DNA of 64,000 nt from Blasia pusilla (GCA_050084515.1 CM114274.1:26722001-26786000); one strand, 5' to 3'; positions 12,384-26,444 are shown, counted from the stretch's first letter. A program made the numbers and translations. The notes: generated by a model from the sequence alone, not told the origin.

Positions 12384-15300
12384 CGCCACTCCTCCTCCTC
12401 CTCCTCCTCCTCCTCCTTCTTCGCGGGACCGATTTTCTCAGAGCAGCACAAAACTCAAATTCGCGAGGATCTGGAACAGACGTAGCAATCGAAATCCTCG
12501 CGGAACAGGCGAGCAGAACAGCGTCGCGAATGGCGACCAAAATCCTCCCACTCCCACCCTTCACAACGGAGCTCACGCGCGCCCCATCCCAGCGATCCTC
12601 CGCGCAGATCCTGTGCAGGCCAGAGGCGCAGTCGAGGAATTTCTCATTTTCCAGTCGCTCCCGCACACTCCCGCAACGAATTCCCAGGGTTTCCAGGCTT
12701 CCCCAACCCCTTCCTCTCCCGTTCACACAGAGACGGACAGAAACATAGAAACGTAGTTCCCAACAAAGCACTGCACCGCTTTCCGTGCCCTTCCGGCTAT
12801 TTCTTTCTTTCTTTGCACGTCCAGTCAGTTATTAGGGCGTTTCCATGCGTCCACCCTCTTCACGTCGTAAAGTATTTTCTCTAAATAAATTTATAACTTT
12901 AGTTTTAAAAACTCGCTGTTTCTTTCTCCACTACACTACCTTATTCACATGTCTTCCACTGGTGTTCTTAATTTCTGGCCGCCCCCTCATAGGGTCCCAC
13001 ACTCTATGGAAAACTTATAATAGAGGACCTACTTCTTCATGCCTGCATAGGGAGTATCGTGTGGGGTTATGTGAAGAGGAGTAAATTTCCACTAGTAGGA
13101 GATCATGTCATGCATGGGAGTGAAAGGACTAATCATATTCCACACAAATTCAAATTCTATTTCTTGTTGTTCAACGTCACGTGTCAAATAAAGAAGTGTT
13201 TGCGAGTCAAGAAGGCACTATGCAATAATGATATAAGTAGATTATGTTAATGAAGGGATGGGGTTGCTAGAACCATTACTAGCATTCCATGATGTGTTGG
13301 CGAATCTAAGTCCAAGTCAAAGATGCATATGCTAGCGAGGATCCGATTGCACTTCTAGGGATTTGGGGATCCCCAAGGTTCTTCTAGAAGTCCCATTTTG
13401 ACATGAATTCCTTCTTTGTGAGTGTTTGAATTGTCTTTCCAAAAACTTTCCAATGCCATCTTATTCATCTCAAATATATCTTGGGTCTAGCTGTTATAAC
13501 TTGAAACATAGAGAATCCCCAAATGCTCACTCAAGTTCCAAGCCAAATTACGCTCCCCTTGGTGCCCAACTCTTGTGGAACTTGAGCTCTTCTCAAGTCT
13601 TGCTTGATGTTTTGTCTTGATGATGCTTGATCTCATGGTATGTATTGGATCAATCATGAGTATTTTTTTTTGGTACTCGAATTCTCTTAAGATTCTCTTA
13701 CCACCCCATTGCCATGCATCAATCAAAGAGGTGTTTGACAATCAAGAATGTATTCTCCCATAGTAATGTAATATAAAACCTTCTAAAAAAAACTACCTAA
13801 TATTGTTTACGGAGCATACTGCTAGTTAGTTTGTTATATCCTCCTTTTTGAATGGTAAGACATGGATAGTTATAATGTTTATGGATCACACGAGCTAATG
13901 ATGAGCGCGCCTTCGTCTTGACGTAGTTAGACATGACTAACTAATCAGATGGGACGAGGGTGATAATCGGAGACCACCCCATAAGAAGACGTGTGTCAAA
14001 TAAGGTGATGTTGTGAAATTTTATATTATTGTGGATAGCATCCTTTCAATCTTCAAACTCCTATTCGATTGACACTTGGCCCTTTCATCTATAAAATCGT
14101 TCGTCTTCTCAACCAATAGGAACATTGAGAATTGAAATAAAATATTAAACCATTCAATTGCAAAATAATGACGGATAACTCACAATTACCCATCATTTTG
14201 ATGCCCCATACCAACAAGTATAAATTAAAAGAGGATTATTTCTTATGGCCACACATGTTGTCAACCATGCCCTCTCCTCCCAACACATGCCAAAATTTAA
14301 AAATACAAAGCATGGTTTGTACGCTATTAGTGAATTTCAAATGTAAGATCCTCTCTAAACACGCTCTATACCTTCTCAACTACCTACTAGTGTACATTCA
14401 ATGCCATGCACGGGAGTGAAGGGACTAATGATGCTACACACAACATGAAACTATTTTTCTTGCTACTCATTATCAAGAAGACATATGTTCATAAATCAAG
14501 AAGACACTTTCCAATAACAATATACTAACATAATACCTCCGCCATGCCATGATGAAAATCACCATAAAAAAGAAATTACTTAAGAAATTAGCTTAGCTCT
14601 AATTGCTTCTCTAATATACTAGAGGTGTAAACATGGGAGAAGGGAGTACACGTGTCAACGTGGGAGAAGATTTCCTCCGGTCTATCCATTTTAATTACAC
14701 AGATGTTGATTTATTGCAATTTATTAAAATCTCACTTACTAACCTTAACTTCGTATATCGGTCATTTTATTTTTGTCATTTTTCGATGGATCGGGCTTTG
14801 AAGCTTTGGATGGATTGAGAGAGGCGGAATGCGAGCAGAGAGAGAAGGCATGGAAGCTGTTTTGGGATAGATCGCTGGAGGTTTGGAATGCTGCGAGCTG
14901 AGTAGAGAGAGGCGGAATGGATTCTCGATAGGTTGACTGTGAGGAGGTTGGAATGGGGAGTGTTGTAAGGTTTCCAGCGTTTCGACTTTTGAGGGGAGAG
15001 TAGCAGCGGAGAGAGTCGTGATGGAAGGTGCTTGTCGGTAGATCGGTGGAGGTTTGAATGCTGTGAGTTTTCCAGCGTTTTCTTGTCAACTTTTGGGTAT
15101 GAGAGGATTTTCAGTCGAGGGAGGTCAATGGAAGTCGTGTTCGGTAGATCGGAGGTGGTTGGGAATGCTGTGAGCTTTCCGGCATTTTCATGTGCTTATT
15201 TCAGCTTGTGAGAGGCTTAATATGAAGAATCGTGTGGCGGGTGCCCCTGTGATCATGAACCACGCACGCGCATTTGTATTCTCGCCTCTACTCGATCTGT

Positions 15301-15914
15301 TGTTCAGAGTCCTTGATTGTGGTGTCCGTCCTGATTAGGATTTTACGACTTTGCGCCGATGCTGTGGAGCGATTAATTCTAGCGTCCGTGGGGGCGAGGG
15401 ATTTTTTGGTCTGGCTGGGGCTTTCCAGGTCAACTTACGTTTTCTGCATCTAATCGTTCAATTTTCCTTAAGAACCTCGGACTTGGAGATTTCAGTAGCA
15501 GGGAGTGTTCGTAGCTATTGTTACGTATAGTTTGTCGCCGGACCTGAACGTTCATGTAGAAGCTCATCGGATTTCCTGGTTTTGAAAACTGTCATTGTTG
15601 CACAGGCATGGTTTAAGATTGCTGTCTTGACGTCCGTTCCTGCGGCATACTTTGTTTGTGTCTTCCGCTGTGGACATTCGTAAGTTTTGGGAAGGGCAGG
15701 TGAGTAAGTTGGCCGGGATATCTGGTGTTTTTCCTAAGCGAAAACAGAGCTGGAAGAAAAAGTGGATGGGAGAGCTTTTTTCTCGGGGGTTTGGCATTCC
15801 GGTCAGAGAGAAGTTCTTGCTGTCATAAATTTATTTTATTCCAGTTTGTCGGTATCCACATGTTTTCTAATGCGCAGTTGCTCTTGCGATATGTCAGGTT
15901 TGGGAACAGCAAAA
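12384..15914. other. Divergent intergenic region between TIM44 and ARPC1
   Basis: 12384-12800 is GC-rich and should hold the TIM44 promoter and leader. 12850-14600 is AT-rich and contains two diverged copies of one sequence (about 13100-13230 and 14395-14530), both with ATGCA(T/C)GGGAGTGAA(A/G)GGACTAAT. 14860-15200 contains three imperfect direct repeats built around AGATCGG(T/A)GG...GAATGCTGTGAG. 15200-15914 probably holds the ARPC1 promoter and 5' UTR; a TCAG/GTTTGGG just before the ATG could be a leader-intron acceptor. I recognise no protein. Confidence 0.5.
12389..12417. repeat. (CTC)n microsatellite, read as (GAG)n in the TIM44 leader
   Basis: About nine uninterrupted CTC/CCT units lie 6 to 34 bases upstream of the TIM44 start codon. 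On the TIM44 sense strand this is a purine-rich GAG tract in the probable 5' UTR. Confidence 0.85.
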
Positions 15915-18900
15915 ATGGCTGTAGTGGCGTCTCATCAGCTTGGTCAATCCATAAGCGCTCACGCATGGAACGCTACCCTGACAAGTATAATCTCATGCCT
16001 TTGTGAAACTTTAGTGAACTTCAAAACGGATCTCTGGTCTCAAGTTTCCGACAAGGTGGCCTTGAATTCCGCAGGCTGTGGGAGGTTCTGCTGAGATCAT
16101 GAGAAAATCACCTGCTTTCCATTTGAATTGTACAGCTGGTTGGATTGGGGTCAAGCATTTTGAGTCGAACGTGTTCCAGACTCCGTTGATGGTGATTTTT
16201 TAGCAGCAGAACGTGCCAGAAACTTAGATTTTAGTACAGTGTTCCACGAAATGAGCACCAGCGAGAATTGGAACTTTCTTCTGGGTTTTCGGCCCGAAAA
16301 CTAGCATTTAAGCTGGGATTTTTAATTCATTTCCCACCTGATTCTCTGGAACATTCCTATTGCTATCTATCCTGCATCTGAAACTGAAAAGGCAACACGT
16401 TCATTGAATATCTGTGGACCTCATATGAATTTAAATTGTAATGTTTTATGGCTAATTTTCTGGGTCTCTCCTTTGCAGTGGTGGCCGTTAGTCCAAGCAG
16501 CAATGAAGTGCACATATACAAAGGTTCACCTGCTCCGGACTCCATTTGGGAAAGAATTCATATTCTGCAAAAGGTGTCGTCTCCACTGGAATACTTAGAA
16601 TGAATGCCCAGAAAATGATGCACAAATAGTCCGGTTGTGATATTTATTCTGCCTATAAGATTGAAAAGAGCAAGATGGAGCCTTTCTGTTATGGTTTGAG
16701 TTTTGCTCGTTAAGAATTCTATAGGGTTTCACGAAGCAATTTATCACTAATTGCTCTCAAGCAGTTTCTTGAGCTTGGATATTCTCCGAAAGAGCATTTA
16801 AGAGCTTTCTGAGATCACTGAATGGTTGCTCTCAAGCAGTTTTGAATGGATGGGCCGTCTGGTTAGGTGACCCACCCGTTCAAAACTCTTCAGCTGGTTA
16901 GCTCTTGCTTCACTGTAGTTGGCTTAACCAGTGATTCCCGAAACACACATCAGGTTTTACTAACAGCTGTCTGGCAATTGTGTATGCAGCATGATCAGCT
17001 GGTATCAAGCATTGATTGGGCGCCAATCTCAAATTATATTGTTACTTGCTCACACGATCGCAATTCGTGAGTCTCACTTCCTCTAGTTCTTGCTATTGTC
17101 GTTTTTCTGGGAGGGTCTTCTGCTGCCAGGTGTGCAAGTGGCTTGCTGTCTAAAAGTTATCTGGCACTAGTTGTTTCAAGGTTGCTGGATAGAATCCCAT
17201 AACCTGGTTTCATGATTGCAGGTATGTATGGAGCTTTGATGGGAGTCAGTGGCAGCCTACACTTGTGATTCTACGCCTGAATCGTGCAGCTCTTTCTGTC
17301 GACTGGAGTCCCAAAGGTTCTTTGACATTTTCCTTTCAAGCCAGGAAATTGGACCTGTTGATTGGGGTTTGGAAATATTGTGACTGTTTTTTCCTCTTAT
17401 TGCTTTCTGTTCGTCATCAAAGTTCACTTCATGTATTATTAGATTTTGTTTAAATGTATCCAAAGATTAGTATGTTGATTTATTATGTCCAGCCCTAAGC
17501 TTCACAAATGGCTTTAGAATAGGTTTCCTTTGCTTCATGCTGTGGGAAAACTTACTTCTGCAGGACTGACTTGGTAATTCACCAGTTCATGTGATAGTAA
17601 TGTGAGTGTTGCTGTCTGGTTGCTTGACCTTCAGAGAACAAGTTCGTTGTTGGAAGTGGTGCAAAAAGTGTTTGTGTCTGCTACTATGAGGCAGACAACA
17701 ACTGGTATGTACAAGTAAAATCATTCCTTTTTCCCTCAGTATTATTTACCAGTTAGATGCGTAAGAGCTCCACTCTCTGGGAATGTTTCTTGTCGTTGAA
17801 GTTGATATTAATGTACAAAGTCTGCAACACCTACTCTGATGAGAGGGATTCGTTTATGTTGGTTTTCATGCCGGTGGTTACCTGTGGACATTGAGACACT
17901 TGGAAGGTAAATTCTTTTGATGCTTAAATGAATGCATTTAGACATCAAACGCCGCCTGGACAACATGCATCCACTGCCATGAGTTTATATTGTAGAGTCA
18001 TCCTGTTCATTTGATGTTTTGTGTGGGTCTCCACAGGTGGGTTAGTAAGATCATAAGGAAGAAGCATGGCTCCACTGTGACTGGCGTTGCCTGGCATCCT
18101 AATAATGTACGTGATTTAGAGTGATTTGGCCATTCTCCGAGAACTAGTATGACTTTTATTTTCGCTTCCTTTACCTTCACTCTATCTTTTGTGCCCTCTG
18201 TGTCAAGTGTGGTGGTGGTGCAAGTGAACTTTATGATCAAGTACTTTGATCTATTTTTCTGGTCTTTTTTCTTTTGTTGTTTTCCTTTCTAGGCATCCCC
18301 TAGAGTTTCCGGTTTTCAAGGATTTTTGAGTATGGTGCCAAGAGATATACCTTAAAAGGAAATCTAAGGCCAATGAATTGTAAGAAAATGAAGTATGGAG
18401 GGAGACCAAAGATCAGATATCCACAACCATGTCATGATGTATGAGTAAATGATACTTTCAACAGGTTTCTAAAATGGCCATTGTTTAGAAATTGGGCCAG
18501 CATTGTCAGAATAGAAATTGGAGTTCTTTAGTAGGGTTTGGGAGTAGCATGAGTAGTCTGATCTTAGGTGCTTCATTTATTTACTCTCTGGGGGTTCTGT
18601 TCTGCTTCAAGATTGGTCTTTCCAGGATTTTGTTTGGCAAGTTCACTCTGCCCATCTTGTGATGTGAGTTTTCAGCATTGACTTCGACTTAGTTTATATG
18701 TAAGTTTTCTGTTGACCAATGTACTGTATCCATGAGTCATATTCCTGTTCTTGTGCAGCTTTTGATAGCCACAACATCCACAGATTGCAAGTGTCGAGTA
18801 TTTTCAGCTTATATCAAGGGTGTTGATTCAAAGTAAGCCTACTTTGAGCATCACCCCTTCTCCTCCCCCCTTGAGTTTCTCAGCAGGCAGGAGTGAAATA

Positions 18901-21900
18901 TACTAAAAGAAAGATGATACTTACGTGATTTAACAGTGTAGCCACCATCTACCGTAATTTTCTAGTAGTGACCCCAAGTAGCTGAGCTACACACTGAGCC
19001 ACCAAGGTTGAAGGTTATTTAGAGTCACCAATCAGCCTCTCTGACAAATGTCCCTTGTTTGATAAATCATAGTAACCTGAAAGTTGATGAGAAGATTGGG
19101 TTCTAGCTATTAACAAAGTCCGCTGCCATTTGCTCATATTTGGTTGAGGAAATCAAGTCTTGTGCTCGATGGACTGTTTTTCCAGAACTCATAACAATGT
19201 CAACAAAGAATTTGGTCCGAAGGGAATATGTAGTAGAAGCATCATTCCATCAAAGGTTTTCAAAATCCATGAAAATTCTTCTAATCTCATTCTTTTACAA
19301 GTGTGAAACGACCTTGAATGATGGTGGACTCCTGAGAAGACAATCATAGAAGAGACTAATTTGATGAACTTGTCATGAAGGATAGTTGGCCCTGAAAGCC
19401 TTCCTTTGAAATGATGAACATATCCAATATCCGAGTTCATATTGTATGTCTGGTTTGTTTCCAGGATCAATGATAACACAACTTTTGTGGATACCAAATT
19501 TGGGGAGGTAAGTCCTGATCGTCCCTTAAGGGGAGGTGGTTATTTTAATACGTGTTCTCCCTGTCATAGTGAATAGGTTCAGAGCAACTCTATAGGGATG
19601 ACATTATTTTGCCCGTGTGTCTTTCTAACTCTTTGATGTGAACCTACAGACTGTTTGTCATATGTTTAGCTTATGTTCAACAAAAATGGCAGATAAACTC
19701 TCTATTTGGAATTTCCATTCTCGAGAACAGGAGTTAGGTTGTTGATAAATCAACAGCTGGGTTTGTTTGCAGCAATTGATACAACTTGACTTGGCATTTG
19801 GGTGGAGCTTTGGTGTCAAATGGTCACCAAGTGGCGAGAGTTTGGCCTATGTGGGTAAGTTGGTACTAGCAGACTTCGTACTCAATGGGGAACCGAGAAT
19901 GTTCATAATGATGACAAGCACTCTGCAATATTTTTTTCACCCCATGGATGCTAGTTTTACTTCAATGAACCCAATAATGAATAGGGCTCACTTGCATTGC
20001 ATTATGTCTTGCCGAAAGTTTGTTGAATTGACATTTGTTTGGCTCGGTGTGCATCATGAAGGGCATGACTCTACTTTACACATAGTCAGCAATATTGGTC
20101 CATCGCCAACTGCTCAAACAATCAATCTCCGACATCTGCCCCTTCGTGATGTAGGTCAGCTTTTTCACTGCGCTTTTGTTTCCCAGTGTTCTTTTGTTGT
20201 CCTCGCCATGGTGATCTTGATTTTCAAGTTAATATGTATCCACATAAAGTTTCAAAGCTGTAGGGAAACAAAGCTATATATTGAATTGATCTGTTGGGTT
20301 TTGACACTATGAACACAATTTCTTCATGTGCGTTGTAGGTGATTCCGGGATTGTTCTCTGTTGCCTCCTTGCCTATCCCTACTCTTAGTGCACAGATAGG
20401 GACGATTATGAGTGGTTTTCCTTTCACAGACACGTTTTCATTCTGCATTGGGATGCTGTCGAGGGTGGATGGCAGGTTTTGTTTCTTTCAGAGACTAAAC
20501 TTGTTGGCGGAGGCTTCGATTGCAATCCCATGCTTTTTGAAATTGATGAGAAGAGAGGTGTCTGGTAAATACCATTATGCTTTGCATATCTAGTTTGGAA
20601 TCAAAATTTTAGACTAGATTTTTTTGCTGAAATATATTGTGTTTGTCATTGCTTATCAACCTTGTGCTGATGTAGAGGGTGAAATGCTGTCGGTGTAGTT
20701 GAGGTCAGTCAACACAACTGGAGTAAGTTCCCTGAGTTGGATTGTCACAGGACCTTTGCGAGGTTTGTGGATGAAGCAAAGTCATCAACTTCGGACCTGA
20801 AGTCTAGTACCCTGGTATAGTGTCTATAACTCAATCCCCATGGTTTATGGAACGCCAAGACCTTTCATGTTGGACATTATAAGTTCCATTAGTTTTCATA
20901 ATGAAAGCTATTCTGGTTGTCTAGTGTCTGGATCTTTCAACGATGCAAGGTGTTTCCAGAAACATGATATCCTGTCTAAACGCCGTGAGGAAGTTACGAT
21001 ATCTCAACTTTATTCTAATGTAAAATCATCGGCTCGGATGCGTATTGGTGATGCAAAAAACGAGTTGTTGAAGGCTTTTATTATCCTATCTTGGCAAGAT
21101 TCCCCATACACTGAATTGACAGGCATACATCTTGTTGAAGTATATGCCAATTATGCAGGTTTGTGGAAATTAGCTTAATGATATGACAATTATTCCCTTG
21201 TTCAGTTCCTTACTCTGTTGACCCATTTGATCACTATGTGCAGTTCTTAGAAGCCATGGGAAGATTTCATGGACAGACCAGGCGGGGAACTAATGAGACA
21301 TTTGAAACATCCCGAGCTTCAGGTTTAGCTCATGATAATTGCATAACGTAAGCTGTGAATATTTGACCTCCATACCTTAGTTTCCCGCAATTGGTTTGTC
21401 ATGATTTGTCATGATGGAAAATAGCTGAAACTTGATAACGAACAGCTGAAACTTGATGACTTGTTTTGAGAACTGTCTCTAGATCGCTTTGCACCAACAC
21501 AGGTATCTGATCCTAGGGAAGATTTCTATTGGTTGCTGTGTAGGTGCATTGTTCCTCTGATACCACCAGGGGAGCATGGAGTGAGTCAGACAGGGCAGAA
21601 AACTGTGCAAGCATTCAGTACGTCAGGTAAATTTAAGAGGAATCATCTAATTCTGGGACTGCTAGATGCAACATACATAAACTTATTCTACCTTATTCTC
21701 GGAGCTGCTGACAGGTTGACTAACATGAAGTTTCGATTCTGCTTTGTAACTCTAGCTGATTGTGTCGGTTGTTAGTGTAAACCAGTTAATGGACCTGGAG
21801 GAAATCTCTACTGACCTTATGACGGTGCTGGGCAGGTGTGGATGGCAGATTGATTGTATGGACTCTTGGCAACATTCAGGAGCTCCTGTCCAAACTCGAA

Positions 21901-21906
21901 ATATAA
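15915..21906 (+). CDS. ARPC1: Actin-related protein 2/3 complex subunit 1, ARPC1 (15 exons)
   Basis: WD40 beta-propeller subunit of the ARP2/3 complex that nucleates branched actin; cytoplasmic. Exons: 15915-15984, 16479-16573, 16990-17066, 17222-17316, 17635-17704, 18037-18106, 18759-18832, 19465-19507, 19773-19854, 20062-20150, 20476-20564, 20751-20814, 21244-21347, 21544-21626, 21836-21906. The phases close to 391 residues, near the family's usual 370-390. The ATG sits in a good context (AAAAATGGCT). Diagnostic segments in order: [26 protein letters not shown] with [102 protein letters not shown] with [11 protein letters not shown], and a final [11 protein letters not shown]. Exon 10 uses an AAG acceptor, which is acceptable but worth a transcript check. 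Confidence 0.94.
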
Positions 21907-23189
21907 CTGTCTGGTCTTGTCTCATCAGTGTGTCGCTCTTCCTGTGTGATGGGAGTTGGAAGTCAGCAACCAGAGAATGGTAAAGTCAAAAGCTGACTCT
22001 ATAAAGCTCACAAAAGTCCATCTTGAGAGCTTGTGACTTGAAATTCCAAGCTAAGCTGAAATAATATTAGAGCACTCATAGTCATTCACTCAAGGTGGAT
22101 ATATCACTTCAACGAGCAATGTCATCAGACTTCCCACTACGCAATGTGGGAGAGGGCTACAAGGAAAGGAGTGACAAGGGACATCAGAATTCTGTTGGTT
22201 AATACAATTTTGACATTCAGCTATTTTTAGGAAGAGGGTTTACTTTCCACACCACCCTCGCATTGCCTAGCACCAACCAGCAGATAGCAAACCTTGTTTC
22301 CCCTGCATCACAAGTTTCTACAATAGCGGTTATTCTGGTTGTGAGATGACACAGTGGATAGATCCTGGTTGCTGGAATAGTTGTCATTAGGAGTTTATCT
22401 TGGGTTGAGACAGGGCAGTCACAAGTGAGCTAGTAGGAAATGGTGGACTCTGCTGAATGAACATGCCCAAGAATTGAGGAGTCTTGATTGGACAGAACAT
22501 GGTGAGGCCCAGTCCACAGATCCACTTTCAGTTTACTTCCCACTTGATCTGCTGGATCATCTCTGTTTCAATTGTGTGGCAAATGGGCATTTGTCTGGAC
22601 CCCACCCCTACCCAAGCAACTTCTGCTACTAAGACTTTTGTGGTCTGGAAGAAAGTTTTGAAATACGTATGCTGGGCCCAGTTTAGTTGCTACTTCACAT
22701 TCTTGATTTTCTCAATTTCAACCCTGTCGTAGAGTGACTTTTACTTCAATGGTGCCCCACCCAATCTGTACCAATTTTTGTGCTGGGGATGAAAGTGCGG
22801 AAATCTGTAGTTGGAATTTTTTGCAGATTTTCTGAGCTGACACGAGATTCAGAAAAACATCTCAGAACTGGCAAATGTGGATCTGTCTACTTTTTCCACT
22901 CTCCATGTCCGTGTTGACCTTGAAAACTGCTCTTATGTTGTGGAGGGTGGGATTAAAATAACTTAGTTCGATGTGGCATGCGCAGCTGATTAAGTCATTG
23001 ACAGTCAAATGAGTGTAGAGCTTTTAGATTGTTCAACAACCCTAAGAGCCTCGTTTGACTTCCAGAGGTTTCCTCTTATGTCCTATGTGTGACTAATGAA
23101 TGCCTTCTGGACCCTATTTCTCATGAAGAGATTCACATGAAAATGTAATTTTTAGAACATCAGAGTTTCTTTACAACCTAGCTATTACA

Positions 23190-23480
23190 AGCACATTTAG
23201 TGCAATAGCAACCACTCAGGTTAGATTGTAGAGGAAAGTACTAGACAACCTGTACCACCAGACTACCTAGCATTCTCAAGCAAACTAAGTGCAATAGCAA
23301 CCACTCAAGTTAGCAGCAGTAGACATCTCAATAGCAACCACTCAGGTTAGTACTACTAGACACCTTGCATCACAAGACTCATTGAGCCCCTCAGGTGAGC
23401 AGACCTCTGTAAGCACCTGCACACTGAGCTATTGAGATCAGAAGCACAATCCACTCAGGTAAGCAAAGCACACTCAGTGC
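23190..23480. repeat. Interspersed CAATAGCAACCACTCA-type repeats
   Basis: The motif CAATAGCAACCACTCA followed by GGTTAG or AAGTTAG occurs at about 23202, 23292 and 23331, with a weaker relative near 23450 (CAATCCACTCAGGTAAG). Spacing is irregular, so this is not a CRISPR-like array. The origin is unknown. Confidence 0.6.
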
Positions 23481-24585
23481 TGCTTAACCAGCTCCTTAGC
23501 TCAGAGAGTTGTGTACGACAATGTGTAAGAAGGGGTTTATACAGCCAAGAGGTTCTAGGTTTTAGGGTCACGGTCTGCTGCCCATCTCAGAATTACGAGG
23601 TAAATATATAGTAACAAGAAAATACTATTTATTGTGGTAAAACATTGAGTTACTATAGTAATTCTATCAGTTACTTTTCACTATAGTAAACTTCATGTTA
23701 CTATGTTCTACAACATAATTTAAGTTGTAAAAACCATTGAAAAGTAGATTTACATAGAGGATCGAGCTGCATGGGAATGTGTGGGACCATTAGGGCTACT
23801 GAAAGGGCTTTGTGGTGGTAAGTCCACTATGATTGCTTTGACACATTTTCAATGACGCTAGGATGACGTGTCTCAAGTTGTCCTTGGTGAGGATTTTAGT
23901 GTTAGGATATTGTTTCTTGGCTTAGCAATCTGGAAGAGGTATGATAATGAGGTTGTTAGATGAAAATGTCAACTGCAGAATTTTGGTACCATATTGTGGT
24001 AGTTGTTCTCGGTTCAAATTTTACAATTGTGACAGGGGTCCAAGGTTTGTTTTTCATTGGAAAGTTTGCAAATAAGTGGTAATCAAAACAATTTTGGGGA
24101 ATGTATGAAATGGTAAGAACAATACGCGGGATAGAACACTCCAATTGCTATGTTCTCTTGGAATTTATTTTTTTGCCCTTTCTCCTCTCCATTCCTTCCT
24201 CTCTATCCGATCGACCAATATATCTTGCGATAATTGGTTATGTAATTCTTTTTTTTGGGTTTTTTTAATTGAATCACACTTGAGTTCAAGTGCGCAAGGC
24301 ACACAAATGAGTGTGCTTTCCCTCTCTCCGTCCAAGCACTTAGTGGCAATTAGCCAACTTTTTTTTTTTTGAGAATGAGGATACACGACATAAAGATATG
24401 GGTTTTTGGAGTAGATTGAGTTTTGTTGTTGAGATTTGACTTGGGAACTCATAATTGGGACAATAAAAAAGTAACAATTAATAACAATTTAGGGATACCC
24501 ACAAAAAAATTTGAAGTACGTTATTCCATAAGCTTCAAATATCTTACTTCCATTTGAGAAGGATCTTTCCTCCCCAAGGTTTCCT

Positions 24586-24588
<3 letters not shown>

Positions 24589-24618
<30 letters not shown>
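24589..24618. repeat. (GA)n microsatellite
   Basis: Fifteen uninterrupted GA units. Confidence 0.95.
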
Positions 24619-24623
<5 letters not shown>

Positions 24624-25697
24624 CCCATTAAGTGGTGTCTGTCGTAGCCTTGCAACCATAGACCCTGCGCCCTGGTTGGAAGGTGCTTGAGAGAGCGAGA
24701 GAGAGGATCTTATCCCATAAGGGCATGGCATTCTAGAAATCGGTTTCTACTTACATCTTGTTACACGAGGTTGTCTAAGAATATTTTTCTTGCCAAAGTT
24801 AACATGAGAGCGCACCATTCTAACGATGTTCTCCAATTTCAAATTACAAACCTACAACCAGACATAGAAATCCTCCAAACATAAGGAGGAGTGGGGAGGA
24901 AGGACATGAATCCTATCCTATCTTTAAGGATATGAGATAGATCAAACCCATTGGTGACACATATGTATATTGCATGTTGGTCATCCCAAACCCTTGCTCA
25001 AGTTGTTTGTACCTCCATACATTTTCCATGTTGGTGTGACACTCATATGGACAAGAGATAGAAGAGATTTATGATGATAAAAACCATTACCCATAGACAC
25101 AAGCACTACTAAAGGGATCAATTCCACCAAAAAATTTCCATGATTTGAAATTCTCTACTGAGAATGGGCGAGAAGCCCTTCTCAACAAGTACTTAAATAA
25201 GATCGATTCCAAATTGACCATAACAAAATCTTGAGAACAAAATGCTCGTCCAAACCCTGTATGACTTGTATGAGTTGGGGTTTTCTAGGAGTAATTGGCA
25301 ATGATGATTTGTAGAAACATCATCCAAATCAAAGCCCTATTTCTATATGATAAGCATATTGATACAACAAGAGAAATTGTGAAGGTTGTATAAGAGTATT
25401 TGATGATGAGGACCTTTCGAGTCGTTTACATGATGTAGATTGGGTTGTCGTTTTTTGTTATTAAGGAGTTCAACCAATGCTAGAGTATTGTACCAATTGT
25501 GAAGGTGTATCTCCCATATATGGAGAAGGAGGTAGAGATGTTATGCACCATGTGCAACATTGATCTTGAATGTGGTAGCCTTAGGTTATGTGAAATAGAC
25601 TTCAACATGTTGGAACAACCTTAATGACATGAACAACCTTATTGTAATGGCTCGGGTTCAATCCTTATAAGAATTCACCCATTAGATATAAGCAAGA

Positions 25698-26309
25698 TTT
25701 CGTGTGCATACACATCGCTACACAACATACATCGTTGGTCACATCCACACCACAAAACATCGATCTTCCCCACACATAGATAGATCCACACATATACAGA
25801 AAATCAACTCATACATATACATGGAGATCACACAACAAAAATAAGAGTAAAAATGACATACTGGGCCTAAAACTCCACTCCTCAATCTACATTGGCATAT
25901 TGAGCCTTTTCCACCCTGTGCTATCAAGGAATCCATACGCTAGCACCTAGTCCTAACTCACACACACGAGCAAGAATGGTACTCCAACGGCCCAACATGG
26001 GAAAGATGGCTTGAGAAAGCCATCTCTCTCCTATATATAAGTATGGGAAGAGCCAAAAGGCTCCTCCCGTAAAGAGAGCAACCTTGCTAGTAACCTGCGC
26101 GTATAGGTTACCAGGGGCGGATGATCTCTTGAACAAGTCACCCGGCTGTGAAAGACTCTGAAAGGAAAGTTGAGAATAGTTTCTGCCACAACAAAACTAT
26201 TCTCAAGCCCATCCGACACCTCGAGACGAAGTTGGACTCACGATAGTCCGCTAGCTCTCTATGCTATTACCACAATAGATCTCTACCTATTGGCTAATCA
26301 AATGTGACA
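25698..26309 (-). repeat. E1 3' LTR (full length)
   Basis: About 612 bp. In coding orientation it starts TGTCACATTTGA and ends GCACACGAAA, matching the 605-bp LTR of E3 throughout. It holds a TATA box (CTTATATATAGG, about 26042-26031), as expected for a U3 promoter roughly 275 bp into the LTR. Confidence 0.85.
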
Positions 26310-26311
26310 AC

Positions 26312-26444
26312 TGTCGTGCACATACACATCGTTACACAACATACATCGTTGATCACATCCACACCACAAAATACCTTCCCCACACACGGGTAGGTTCACA
26401 CATGTACAAAAATCAACTCATACATGTACATGGAGATCACAAAA
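26312..26444 (-). repeat. E1 extra LTR-end segment between polypurine tract and LTR
   Basis: 133 bp repeating the last part of the LTR (GATCTCCATGTA ... GTGCACGACAG), placed between the G-rich polypurine tract and the full LTR, with two bases between it and the LTR. The same arrangement occurs in E3 (43302-43438) and, without the following LTR, in E2 (49304-49441). It is a family trait, not a local accident. Confidence 0.75.

Larger units (their letters stand above)
21907..25697. other. Intergenic region between ARPC1 and retroelement E1
   Basis: Begins with the ARPC1 3' UTR. 23190-23480 has several spaced copies of CAATAGCAACCACTCAGGTTAG. A 30-bp GA microsatellite lies at 24589-24618. The remainder to 25697 is AT-rich with no recognised coding sequence, although a degraded unknown element cannot be excluded. 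Confidence 0.5.

Noticed and set aside
11995-12771. 258-codon open frame opposite the TIM44 intergenic side, with a poly-Arg run
   Set aside because: It overlaps TIM44 exon 1 in another frame on the same strand. The poly-Arg is the (CTC)n repeat, and no family resemblance is visible.
20840-21178. 112-codon open frame within ARPC1
   Set aside because: It lies in the intron between exons 12 and 13, while the ARPC1 frame and splice phases are complete without it.
23190-23480. Regular-looking repeats that could suggest a CRISPR-like array
   Set aside because: Repeat and spacer lengths vary, repeats are imperfect, and the window is eukaryotic nuclear DNA.
25580-25680. GGGTTCAATCC resembling a tRNA T-loop
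   Set aside because: No acceptor stem, D-arm or anticodon arm could be paired around it.
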